Of a stretch of 64,000 nt of DNA, positions 47,566 through 55,106 are shown piece after piece. The stretch is from Halobacillus yeomjeoni (GTDB lineage Bacteria; Bacillota; Bacilli; Bacillales; Halobacillaceae). The notes below the pieces were generated by a model. The model had not been told where the DNA came from. It did not search any database and worked only from the letters and a program-made list of their open reading frames with translations. A program made the position numbers and the translations under genes. The DNA is taken from contig NZ_JAIVAI010000004.1 of NCBI RefSeq assembly GCF_020171525.1, positions 62,001-126,000 of the forward strand, read 5' to 3'. Numbering within the stretch: position 1 is the stretch's first letter; each line of letters opens with the position of its first letter.

Positions 47566-49047
47566 TTATAGACCATACTTTTTAACTTTATCGTATATAC
47601 TGGATTTTCCAATTCCCAGCCGTTCTGCGGCCAGGGATTTGTCTCCTTCCGTCATTTCTAAAACTTCCTCTATGAAATTTTTCTCTGTATTTTCCATCAT
47701 TTCTTTTAAACTGAAAGCTTTATTGTTATCTCTCGTTCTTGGTTTGAAGTGCTGCGGTAAATCATCAAGGGTGATTTTTTGGCCGTCAGATAAATGGACC
47801 GCTGATTCAATAACGTTTTCAAGCTCTCGAATATTTCCCGGCCATGAGTAATTTTCTAATACATCCTGAACTTCAGCGCTAACCTTTCCTATACGTTTCC
47901 CTATTCGCTGACTCGTTTTTTCCAAGAAATATATCGTAAGAACCCTTATGTCTTCAATTCTTTCACGTAAAGGTGGAACCTCTACTTGTAGAACGTTGAT
48001 GCGATAATATAAATCCTCTCGAAATAGATTTTTTTCAATCAATTTTTCTAAAGGTTGGTTGGTAGCTGCAATGATTCGTACATCCACTTTCTGTGATTGG
48101 ACGGACCCAAGAGCCTCTACTTCTCCCTCCTGAATTGTCCGTAGTATTTTCACCTGTGCGTGCATGGGCATATCGCCTATTTCGTCTAAAAAAAGCGTTC
48201 CCCCATCAGCCAGCTGAAATTTACCAGGCTTACCGCCTTTCTTCGCTCCAGTAAAGGCCCCATCAAGGTAACCAAAAAGTTCGGATTCAATCAGGTGCTC
48301 TGGGATCGCTGCACAGTTCACTTTTACAAATGGCTGGTCACTACGATCACTCAATTGGTGAATACTGTGAGCGAAAAGTTCTTTCCCTGTTCCACTTTCG
48401 CCTCTGATTAAGACAGGGATATCGGCATGGGCGATTTTTTTAATTTTATCTTTCACATCATGTATTTCTTCTGAACTACTGACAATATCATGGAGGGAAT
48501 AACGGGCACCCGTTCGGCTGCTTGACCGATTACGGTAGGTTTCAAGTTCAAACAGCAGATCCTTGATGTGTGTATTCATGATTTCCCATTCTTCTGTATC
48601 ACGAAATAACACCATCCCAAGAGCACCTACAACTTGTCCATCTGAACGTAAGGGAATACGGTTCGCAATCATATACTGACCTCTAATATGCTGCAAGTCT
48701 GCCATTTCTTCCTTACCAGACTCTACTACAAGATGCATCCTGGTATTCTCTATAACTTCCGTCACATGCCTTCCGATGATTTCTTCTTTACCCACATCTA
48801 AAAACTGAATATAGCTCTCGTTCATATAAGAGATGTTTCCTTGATGATCGACAATGACAATACAGTGATCGACATTTCCAAAAAACGTTTCAAAAATACT
48901 ATCACGGTAATTCTCCAGTACAGTTATCAAACTATTCACCCCTGCAACCCATGGTAACGTTTTCATTGAATTAATTAGAATTCTATCACTGTAAATGGAA
49001 TGAAACCACCTCAGGTCGACATCCCCCTTTAATTCCTGCATGCTCAT
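47566..49047 (-). CDS. Sigma-54-dependent activator of the ketone-body operon
   Basis: Enhancer-binding protein of 493 residues in the RocR/AcoR/BkdR mould. PAS sensory domain (about 50-150), AAA+ domain with Walker A GESGTGKE (216-223), the sigma-54-contacting GAFTGA (263-268), Walker B GGTLFLDEIGD (282-292) and arginine-finger region, then a Fis-type helix-turn-helix (MTEGDKSLAAERLGIGKSSI, about 465-484). Start uncertain: ATG 49047 and an internal ATG at residue 28 both lack a clear ribosome-binding site. It lies just upstream of the sco operon on the same strand, with three palindromes and a -24/-12 promoter between. Activators of 3-hydroxybutyrate clusters have been reported in Bacillus (HbcR, from memory). 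Confidence 0.92.
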   Translation of the reverse strand: MSMQELKGDVDLRWFHSIYSDRILINSMKTLPWVAGVNSLITVLENYRDSIFETFFGNVDHCIVIVDHQGNISYMNESYIQFLDVGKEEIIGRHVTEVIENTRMHLVVESGKEEMADLQHIRGQYMIANRIPLRSDGQVVGALGMVLFRDTEEWEIMNTHIKDLLFELETYRNRSSSRTGARYSLHDIVSSSEEIHDVKDKIKKIAHADIPVLIRGESGTGKELFAHSIHQLSDRSDQPFVKVNCAAIPEHLIESELFGYLDGAFTGAKKGGKPGKFQLADGGTLFLDEIGDMPMHAQVKILRTIQEGEVEALGSVQSQKVDVRIIAATNQPLEKLIEKNLFREDLYYRINVLQVEVPPLRERIEDIRVLTIYFLEKTSQRIGKRIGKVSAEVQDVLENYSWPGNIRELENVIESAVHLSDGQKITLDDLPQHFKPRTRDNNKAFSLKEMMENTEKNFIEEVLEMTEGDKSLAAERLGIGKSSIYDKVKKYGL

Positions 49048-49096
49048 GAAAAATTATACAACTTTGGTACTACACTGATTTATATCCTTTGGTGAA

Positions 49097-49124
49097 TTGG
49101 TGATTCAGACAAAATTTGTAATAA
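49097..49124 (+). promoter_or_regulatory. Possible promoter of the small RNA
   Basis: TTGGTG (49097-49102), 16-base spacer, TAATAA (49119-49124); predicted start about 49132. Confidence 0.4.
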
Positions 49125-49131
49125 TGGTAAA

Positions 49132-49241
49132 GACAAACCCCATTTCGGTTTGGCCCCACAATTGGTCAGTGGTTTTCCATTCGACTAGTTATGGGGTTAT
49201 TTAATTTGATTTAAAGCCTTCCTTTTCGGGAAGGCTTTTTT
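49132..49241 (+). ncRNA. Candidate small RNA or structured leader
   Basis: About 110 nt between divergent genes with no coding frame. AACCCCAT (about 49136-49143) pairs with ATGGGGTT (49190-49198), closing a domain. Inside it are an alternative CAAACC/GGTTTG hairpin and CCAC/GTGG. Two unpaired CCCC stretches recall C-rich seed regions of Firmicute sRNAs. It ends in a strong terminator and starts from a plausible promoter. It is either an independent sRNA or an attenuated leader of the histidine-kinase mRNA 98 bases further on. I do not recognise it as a known family. Confidence 0.45.
49214..49241 (+). terminator. Terminator upstream of the histidine kinase
   Basis: AAGCCTTCC-TTTTCG-GGAAGGCTT followed by TTTTT on the plus strand; the minus strand has only three T. 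No protein-coding gene precedes it on the plus strand. Confidence 0.85.
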
Positions 49242-49338
49242 GTTCTATTAGAGCTGCTATTTATCTTCTTTATTTAGTTACTGGATTAAGGTAAAATTAT
49301 AAATATAGAAAATTCAGACACTACACCAGGAGGTTGCA

Positions 49339-51189
49339 ATGGGACAAACATCAAAGCTCCAAAATAAAGATAAGCAGGCGAAGTGGTTCATATTGATTGT
49401 TTCCCTTGTCGGTTGGAGTACCATCGGTGGATTGGCTTTCCAAATAGACCGACCGGATAACATAGCTGTCTTCTTACTGCTCGTTTTATTTATGGGAATT
49501 ACGGAATACTATCCGATCGCCATTTGGAAAGGTTACACTTCTCTCAGTTTTCCACTTCTCTATACCATGTACATCGTGGATGGGCTGCCTTTGGCGGTCA
49601 CCGCTTACGCTTTGATCATGGTGATTGTGAACATCGTTCAACGACGTCCTTTACGAATCATTCTTTTCAATCCATCCCAACTGACTTTGAGTTTGATTGC
49701 AGCTGTATTTGTCGCTGATTGGTTTCAATCCACGTTCAACTTATTAGAAACAGGTTCCTTCCTTTTCATCATTTTCGTAACCTTGCTTTATTATTTCTTC
49801 AATAACCTCTTTGTCGATTTAGTTCTTTTGATTCGTCCTCAGCCATACACGTTTACCATATGGAAGACGAAAGTAATGACAGAAGTGGTCAGTGCTTTGA
49901 TATCCATTACATACATAGGGATTATGTTTTATATGGGCAGTCAAAACCGCGGGGTCATTGATGTATTCACCTATTTCTTCTTCTTCTCGCCATTGGTCGG
50001 TTTCGCACTTTTGAGTTCAATTATTGTACGCCTCCATATGGAAAGAAACCGAATTAAAGCTTTGTTTGCCATTTCTACAGAATTGAACAGACGGATTCCC
50101 ACGAAAGACTGGGTTCAATCCATAGAAGAGAACTTGAATGATATTGTGGATGTCGATGCCAGCATCTTATGGGTGAAAGAAGAAGGAAAATGGAAAGCGC
50201 GTTTCCACTATGGACAAGTGGATCCAAATAAAAAGCTCACTCCTGATTCTGTTGCAGCCTTCGAGAAAATTGAAGATGTCGTAAGTTTCCAGAATGGAAG
50301 ACGGAGCGATGTGCCTGTTCCGAAGAGCTTTCACAAAGCTTTGAAAGCTTTCATATTTGCTCCGATCATATTAGAAGGTAAATCTCTCGGCATGTTCGTT
50401 GTGGCAAGAAGCCGGACTCATAGCTTCAGAGAAGATGATGTCCAGTCTGTAGCAACTTTAGCCAACCAATTGGCGATTGCTATTAAGACGAGAATGCTGA
50501 TCTCCGAGCAGGAAAAGCGAACGGTCTTGGAAGAACGCAATAGAATTGCGAGAGAAATCCATGACGGAGTAGCGCAATCACTAGCTGGTGCTGTATTGAA
50601 GCTTGAAACAGCCAATCGTAAATTTCATCAAAAGCCGCAAGAATCCCAGAACATCATAATGGATAGTCTGGATAAACTGCGTTTCAGTTTAAAAGAAATC
50701 CGGGAGTCCATATATGCCTTACGCCCCTATGAAACTGAAAGGGTAGGTTTGAAGCAGGCCATCGTCAAAAGGATTGAGGTCATTCAAAAAGAAACAGAAT
50801 TGGAACTTACTTTTGAAGAGCGTGGAAAACCGATTGCGCTAAGCCCAATGGTAGAAAAAGTCATGTTTGATATTTTTCAGGAAAGTGTCCAAAACACAAT
50901 CAAACATGCAGGCGCGTCTCAAATTCACGTACTTCTCAGTTATCAAAAAGAACATGTGTTACTGAAAATCACGGATAATGGAGTAGGTTTTTCATTACTG
51001 GGGGCTATGGTGAAAGCGAAGAAAGATCCACACTTCGGGATATTGAGCATGAATGAACAAGCAGAGAAAATAGAGGCATCGCTTCAAATCAATAGTGAGG
51101 AAAACGAAGGCACTGAAATTGTCCTTACTATACCGAAGCTCGGCTTTGAAGGAGGTATGGAACATGATCAACGTCATGCTAGTGGATGA
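49339..51189 (+). CDS. NarL-type sensor histidine kinase with polytopic membrane domain
   Basis: 616 residues. The first 230 or so hold about seven hydrophobic segments (WFILIVSLVGWSTIGGLAF to FFFFSPLVGFALLSSIIV), a membrane sensor of unknown ligand. A GAF-like domain follows (about 240-395), then HisKA_3 with phospho-acceptor His408 in REIHDGVAQSLAG, and an HATPase with QESVQNTIKHAG (N box) and ITDNGVGFSL (G1). This is the DegS/LiaS/NarX class. AGGAGG precedes the ATG. The response-regulator gene overlaps its 3' end by 26 bases. The stimulus cannot be read from sequence. Confidence 0.92.
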   Translation: MGQTSKLQNKDKQAKWFILIVSLVGWSTIGGLAFQIDRPDNIAVFLLLVLFMGITEYYPIAIWKGYTSLSFPLLYTMYIVDGLPLAVTAYALIMVIVNIVQRRPLRIILFNPSQLTLSLIAAVFVADWFQSTFNLLETGSFLFIIFVTLLYYFFNNLFVDLVLLIRPQPYTFTIWKTKVMTEVVSALISITYIGIMFYMGSQNRGVIDVFTYFFFFSPLVGFALLSSIIVRLHMERNRIKALFAISTELNRRIPTKDWVQSIEENLNDIVDVDASILWVKEEGKWKARFHYGQVDPNKKLTPDSVAAFEKIEDVVSFQNGRRSDVPVPKSFHKALKAFIFAPIILEGKSLGMFVVARSRTHSFREDDVQSVATLANQLAIAIKTRMLISEQEKRTVLEERNRIAREIHDGVAQSLAGAVLKLETANRKFHQKPQESQNIIMDSLDKLRFSLKEIRESIYALRPYETERVGLKQAIVKRIEVIQKETELELTFEERGKPIALSPMVEKVMFDIFQESVQNTIKHAGASQIHVLLSYQKEHVLLKITDNGVGFSLLGAMVKAKKDPHFGILSMNEQAEKIEASLQINSEENEGTEIVLTIPKLGFEGGMEHDQRHASG

Positions 51190-51802
51190 TCATGCTGTAT
51201 TAAGAGATGGATTGAAAAACATCATTGAAACAGAAGAAGATATCCATGTTGTTGGAGAAGCGGTAAATGGACAACAATTCATGGAACTTCTCCCTGAATG
51301 TGAGCCTGATGTCGTTTTGATGGATATTAATATTCCGGACAAAAACGGGATTGAGCTGACAGGTATGCTGAAGAAAAATCATCCAGATATCAAAGTTCTG
51401 GTTTTGACGATGCACAGCCATGATGAGTACTTTATGGCTGCAATTCGTGAAGGGGCGGATGGCTACCTACTTAAAGACCTCCCCTCCGACCAGGTCGTAG
51501 AAGCGATTCGGACGGTAGCTAAAGGAGAATCGATCATCGACCCTTCGATGACTAAAAAGCTTCTCGGTTTTTATAACCAGAAAGAAGAATCCTCTCAGCA
51601 GTCCGAACTGACAGAAAGAGAAAAGGAAGTTTTAATCTGCCTTGTCAGTGGAATGAGTAATAAGGAAATCGGTGAAAAGTTGTATATCAGCGATAAAACC
51701 GTAAAGATCCATGTCAGTAAAATATACAAGAAGTTGAATGTTAAAAGCCGCTCGCAGGCAATCATTCACGCAGTACAAAACCAGCTGGTGCCACTTCCAT
51801 AA
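51164..51802 (+). CDS. NarL/FixJ response regulator
   Basis: 213 residues: receiver domain with phospho-acceptor Asp54 in VVLMDINIPDKNG and conserved Asp residues in MLVDDHAV, then a LuxR-type helix-turn-helix (LTEREKEVLICLVSGMSNKE...ISDKTVKIHVSKIYKKL, about 150-205). The frame opens at 51095 inside the kinase gene, but GAAGGAGG before ATG 51164 sets the start. Translationally coupled partner of the kinase. Target genes unknown; a strong terminator separates it from the subtilase gene downstream. Confidence 0.94.
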   Translation: MINVMLVDDHAVLRDGLKNIIETEEDIHVVGEAVNGQQFMELLPECEPDVVLMDINIPDKNGIELTGMLKKNHPDIKVLVLTMHSHDEYFMAAIREGADGYLLKDLPSDQVVEAIRTVAKGESIIDPSMTKKLLGFYNQKEESSQQSELTEREKEVLICLVSGMSNKEIGEKLYISDKTVKIHVSKIYKKLNVKSRSQAIIHAVQNQLVPLP

Positions 51803-51807
51803 AAGAC

Positions 51808-51839
51808 AAGCTCCTCATTACGAATGAGGAGCTTTTTTT
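51808..51839 (+). terminator. Terminator of the two-component operon
   Basis: AAGCTCCTCATT-ACG-AATGAGGAGCTT followed by a run of T. Confidence 0.92.
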
Positions 51840-51971
51840 GTATACACCTTTCGTACTATACACCGTAGGACCCTTGGACAACAATTTACTCCTTTCGAGC
51901 AATAGCTAAACAGATAAAAAATAAGGATAATAAATACAATACTAAAAATTCTGAATTCAGGAGGAAATCGT

Positions 51972-54413
51972 ATGAAACTTAAAGCTATATTGCTGGCAGT
52001 CCTTTTGGTCGTTTCCACCTTCTCCCCCAGTGCTTTTGCTCAAAGTACAAGTGGTGAGGCAACCATAGGTCCTAAACTGAAAAACTTGATGCAGCAAACT
52101 ACAGAAAGTCTTGAAGTCGTTGTCGCATTTCATGGGGATGGCGGTCCTACAGAAACACAAATGCAGCTTCTTCAAGACGTAGGAGTTACAAAAGGTATTT
52201 CATTCCAAAGCTTACCGATTGCTGGAGTTTTAGCAACTAGTGAACAAATCACTCAGTTAGCTCAAAATTCTGATGTCCGTTCCATTTACTTCAATAGCGA
52301 GCTTGAATATGAGAATGCTGATGCAACAGCTTTGACAGGTGTTGATAAAGTACGTACTGACGACGATATGAGAAAAGAAAATGGCGGACTACCTGTTTCA
52401 GGTAAAGATGTAGGTGTTGTAGTCAATGACAGTGGTGTAGACGGTACGCATAGTGATATCAAATTCGGCGACCACTTAGTACAGAACGTCCTTGGATCTA
52501 CAAACTTGCATGCGTTAAGTGATTTGCTTCCAGTTACATACGTGGAAGACGTCCCGAACACAGACAACAATTCCGGCCATGGTACTCACGTAGCTGGAAC
52601 AGTTGGAGGAAATGGTTCTAAATCCGGCGGAAAACACGAAGGTGTAGCCCCTGGTGCCAACCTGATCGGTTATGGTTCTGGAGCAGGCTTAGCGATTCTT
52701 GATACAATCGGAGGTTTCGACTACGCGTTGACGCACCAGAAAGATTACAACATCCGTGTCATTACAAACTCCTGGGGTGCGACAAGTGATGCGGGTACAG
52801 CATTCGATCCTGAAGATCCAATCAATATCGCAACGAAAAAGTTATATGATCGCGGCATCGTAACGGTTTTCTCAGCTGGTAACTCTGGTCCAGGAGAATC
52901 AACAATCTCTGGTAATTACAAAAAAGCTCCATGGGTCATTACTGTTGCAGCAGGAGACAAACAAGGTAAACTTACAGACTTCTCTTCCCGCGGTTTGAAA
53001 GGTAAAGGCGGTACAGTGACTGTAGATGGTGAAACATTTGAATGGGTCGACGCACCAACGATTACGACTCCAGGAAAAGACATCATTTCCACTCGTGTCG
53101 TGTCCCCGACTACAGGGCTTTCTGCTGATAAGGATGTTGAAATGATCGAACCTGCTTATCTGCCTTATTACACAACGATGAGCGGAACTTCCATGGCAGC
53201 TCCTCACATGGCTGGGATCGTCGCTTTGATTTTAGAAGCGAACCCTGAACTTTCACCGATGGAAGTGAAACAAATCGTCCAAGAAACAGCTACAAACATG
53301 CCGGGATATGAGGCATGGGAAGTCGGTGCTGGATACGCAAACGCTTATGCTGCTGTCGATAAAGCGTTCCATATGAACAAAGAATACGGAAAAACATTGA
53401 ATGCAACGAATACGCACAATGCCAATGTAGAAATGAAAATCGAACGTGAACCATTTACAATCGACTATTCTACTGCCAACGACAATACAAAAACGTTTGA
53501 AGTACAAGAAGGCCTTAGTGAAATCGTAGCTAAAGTGAATGCCAGAGGTTTAGCTGGTGAAACAGGCAATACGATCAACTTGGTGTTAATCGCTCCTGAT
53601 GGTACCGAATATACTTCAGGGATTTACCTTGCTTTCACCCTTTACCAGGATCGCACAGTCCAAGTCACTTCTCCTATGCCTGGAACATGGACAGTTGAGC
53701 TAAGAGGTTTGGACGGAGCAGCTCTTCCTGAATCCGTAGACGGGGAATGGACCACAAAAGTAGCAAGTGGATTCAGTGGTCTGGATGATATCGCAGGCCA
53801 CCCGGCGGAAGATGCAATCAAAACTGGAGTATCTGAACGTCTGTTAGATAGTAAAGCTAATGGCAGCTTCAACCCTGATGAGAAATTGAAGCGTAAACAC
53901 CTTGCCCAATATTTGACGATGGGAGCAGGTGTGGTCCAGTCTGGTGAGAACACATTGTCAGATGTCAAAGACAGCTACCTTCCTTTTGTAGAAGCAGTTA
54001 CAGCGAAAGGGGCTGCATTGAAAGACCTTCAACAAAATCATGATGGTGTAATGAAAACAACCGATGGTAAATTCGATCCTAAAGGAACGGTCACACGTTC
54101 AGATTTGGCTTACTCCTTGGTTCAAAGTCTTGGACTTCAAGAAGAAGCTCAAAGCCATGAGGGTCCTCTTACTGTCCAATATAAGGATGAGCGTATCGCT
54201 CTAGCTGATGCAGAAAGCGTACCGGCTGAATACAAAGGTTATGTACAGCTTGCTCTGGATCTGAACATCTTGAATGCTTACTTTGATGTGACACAAGGTC
54301 CATACGATCATGAGCCAACAGTCACAGCGAGCTTTGAACCTACTAAAGAAATTACTCGTGGTGATTTCGCGGTAGCGATTTCCCGCTACTATGCCACATA
54401 TTTAATGCCTTAA
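51972..54413 (+). CDS. Secreted S8 subtilisin-like protease with SLH repeats
   Basis: 813 residues, exported and probably cell-wall-bound. Signal peptide ends near AFAQS (about residue 23). A propeptide (about 25-115) precedes the S8 domain with Asp153 in VNDSGVDGTHSD, His203 in NSGHGTHVAGT and Ser407 in MSGTSMAAPHMAG. After a P-like beta domain (about 490-590) come three S-layer-homology-type repeats: AEDAIKTGVSERLLDSKANG...FNPDEKLKRKHLAQYL, a middle one with FDPKGTVTRSDLAYSLVQ and a last one with FEPTKEITRGDFAVAISRYY. These would hold the enzyme on the wall polymer. RBS AGGAGG; followed by a terminator. High acidic content suits a salty medium. Confidence 0.92.
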   Translation: MKLKAILLAVLLVVSTFSPSAFAQSTSGEATIGPKLKNLMQQTTESLEVVVAFHGDGGPTETQMQLLQDVGVTKGISFQSLPIAGVLATSEQITQLAQNSDVRSIYFNSELEYENADATALTGVDKVRTDDDMRKENGGLPVSGKDVGVVVNDSGVDGTHSDIKFGDHLVQNVLGSTNLHALSDLLPVTYVEDVPNTDNNSGHGTHVAGTVGGNGSKSGGKHEGVAPGANLIGYGSGAGLAILDTIGGFDYALTHQKDYNIRVITNSWGATSDAGTAFDPEDPINIATKKLYDRGIVTVFSAGNSGPGESTISGNYKKAPWVITVAAGDKQGKLTDFSSRGLKGKGGTVTVDGETFEWVDAPTITTPGKDIISTRVVSPTTGLSADKDVEMIEPAYLPYYTTMSGTSMAAPHMAGIVALILEANPELSPMEVKQIVQETATNMPGYEAWEVGAGYANAYAAVDKAFHMNKEYGKTLNATNTHNANVEMKIEREPFTIDYSTANDNTKTFEVQEGLSEIVAKVNARGLAGETGNTINLVLIAPDGTEYTSGIYLAFTLYQDRTVQVTSPMPGTWTVELRGLDGAALPESVDGEWTTKVASGFSGLDDIAGHPAEDAIKTGVSERLLDSKANGSFNPDEKLKRKHLAQYLTMGAGVVQSGENTLSDVKDSYLPFVEAVTAKGAALKDLQQNHDGVMKTTDGKFDPKGTVTRSDLAYSLVQSLGLQEEAQSHEGPLTVQYKDERIALADAESVPAEYKGYVQLALDLNILNAYFDVTQGPYDHEPTVTASFEPTKEITRGDFAVAISRYYATYLMP

Positions 54414-54425
54414 ATAGAACGAAAG

Positions 54426-54461
54426 AACCCCGGTTTGAGATAAAACTCAGACCGGGGTTTT
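54426..54461 (+). terminator. Terminator of the subtilase gene
   Basis: ACCCCGGTTTGAG-ATAAAA-CTCAGACCGGGGT stem with one mismatch and a T-run. Confidence 0.9.
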
Positions 54462-54463
54462 AT

Positions 54464-55066
54464 TATGCATTTCTATCAATCTAGGATGATCGCATTTAGA
54501 GAGAAGCAGTTATAACAAACCTACAACAATTAATTAATACCTATTCTACATCTAACCTGGTAGAGGAAGAATTGGGCCACGGTATATCCTATCTTCACCC
54601 TTAAAAGCGGTCTGAAGTCTGGTAAATAACTTGCTCATCAAGGCATGCGCCACCGCTCCTAAGATTCCATATTAAGTGACACACATGAACTTACGCTACC
54701 CAAATATCCCCCTCATATTGAAAATTATTGATAAACAAATTCCTTACATTACTCTCTCTAAATCACCTATGACATTAAAGATAGTAATATTCGTGGTAGA
54801 ATGTATTATTTATAACTTACCAACATCCTTAGAAAAAGTTCCATACGTAACCCTTTTGTTAGCCGGAAACAGGGAGACACCAGGGAAGAAAGACTTGGCC
54901 AAGGTGTTAAACATGAAGAAGCATGCAGGGGCCCCAAGCCCACCTCTAACTTATTAACACAAACAGTCCAAGCACACCGAAATATTATCTTAAACATCAG
55001 AAGGATTTGCATAAATGTAATTGAATTAAAAGAGTCGTACACTTTTTCAGGGTGAATTTCATAAAG
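54464..55066. other. 600-bp gap without a recognisable gene
   Basis: Between the terminators of two convergent protease genes. Most is AT-rich, but about 54840-54960 is clearly richer in G and C and contains purine-rich plus-strand sequence (GGAAACAGGGAGACACCAGG and following). It looks like a remnant of another sequence. Frames here lack ribosome-binding sites. A short frame on the minus strand near 54540-54670 also lacks a proper start. Nothing can be named. Confidence 0.4.
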
Positions 55067-55099
55067 AAAGAGCGAGCTTGATGGACAAGCTCGCTCTTT
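55067..55099 (-). terminator. Terminator of the M36 protease gene
   Basis: AAAGAGCGAGCTTG...CAAGCTCGCTCTTT perfect 14-bp stem with a five-base loop directly after the stop. Confidence 0.9.
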
Positions 55100-55106
55100 T
55101 TAGAAC

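Noticed and set aside
49132-49241. Identification of the candidate RNA as RsaE/RoxS
   Set aside because: It has C-rich stretches, but the order of stems and the sequence around them do not match what I remember of that family.
54676-54957. Plus-strand frame of 93 codons in the gap between proteases
   Set aside because: No ribosome-binding site or recognisable protein features; crosses the composition change at about 54840.
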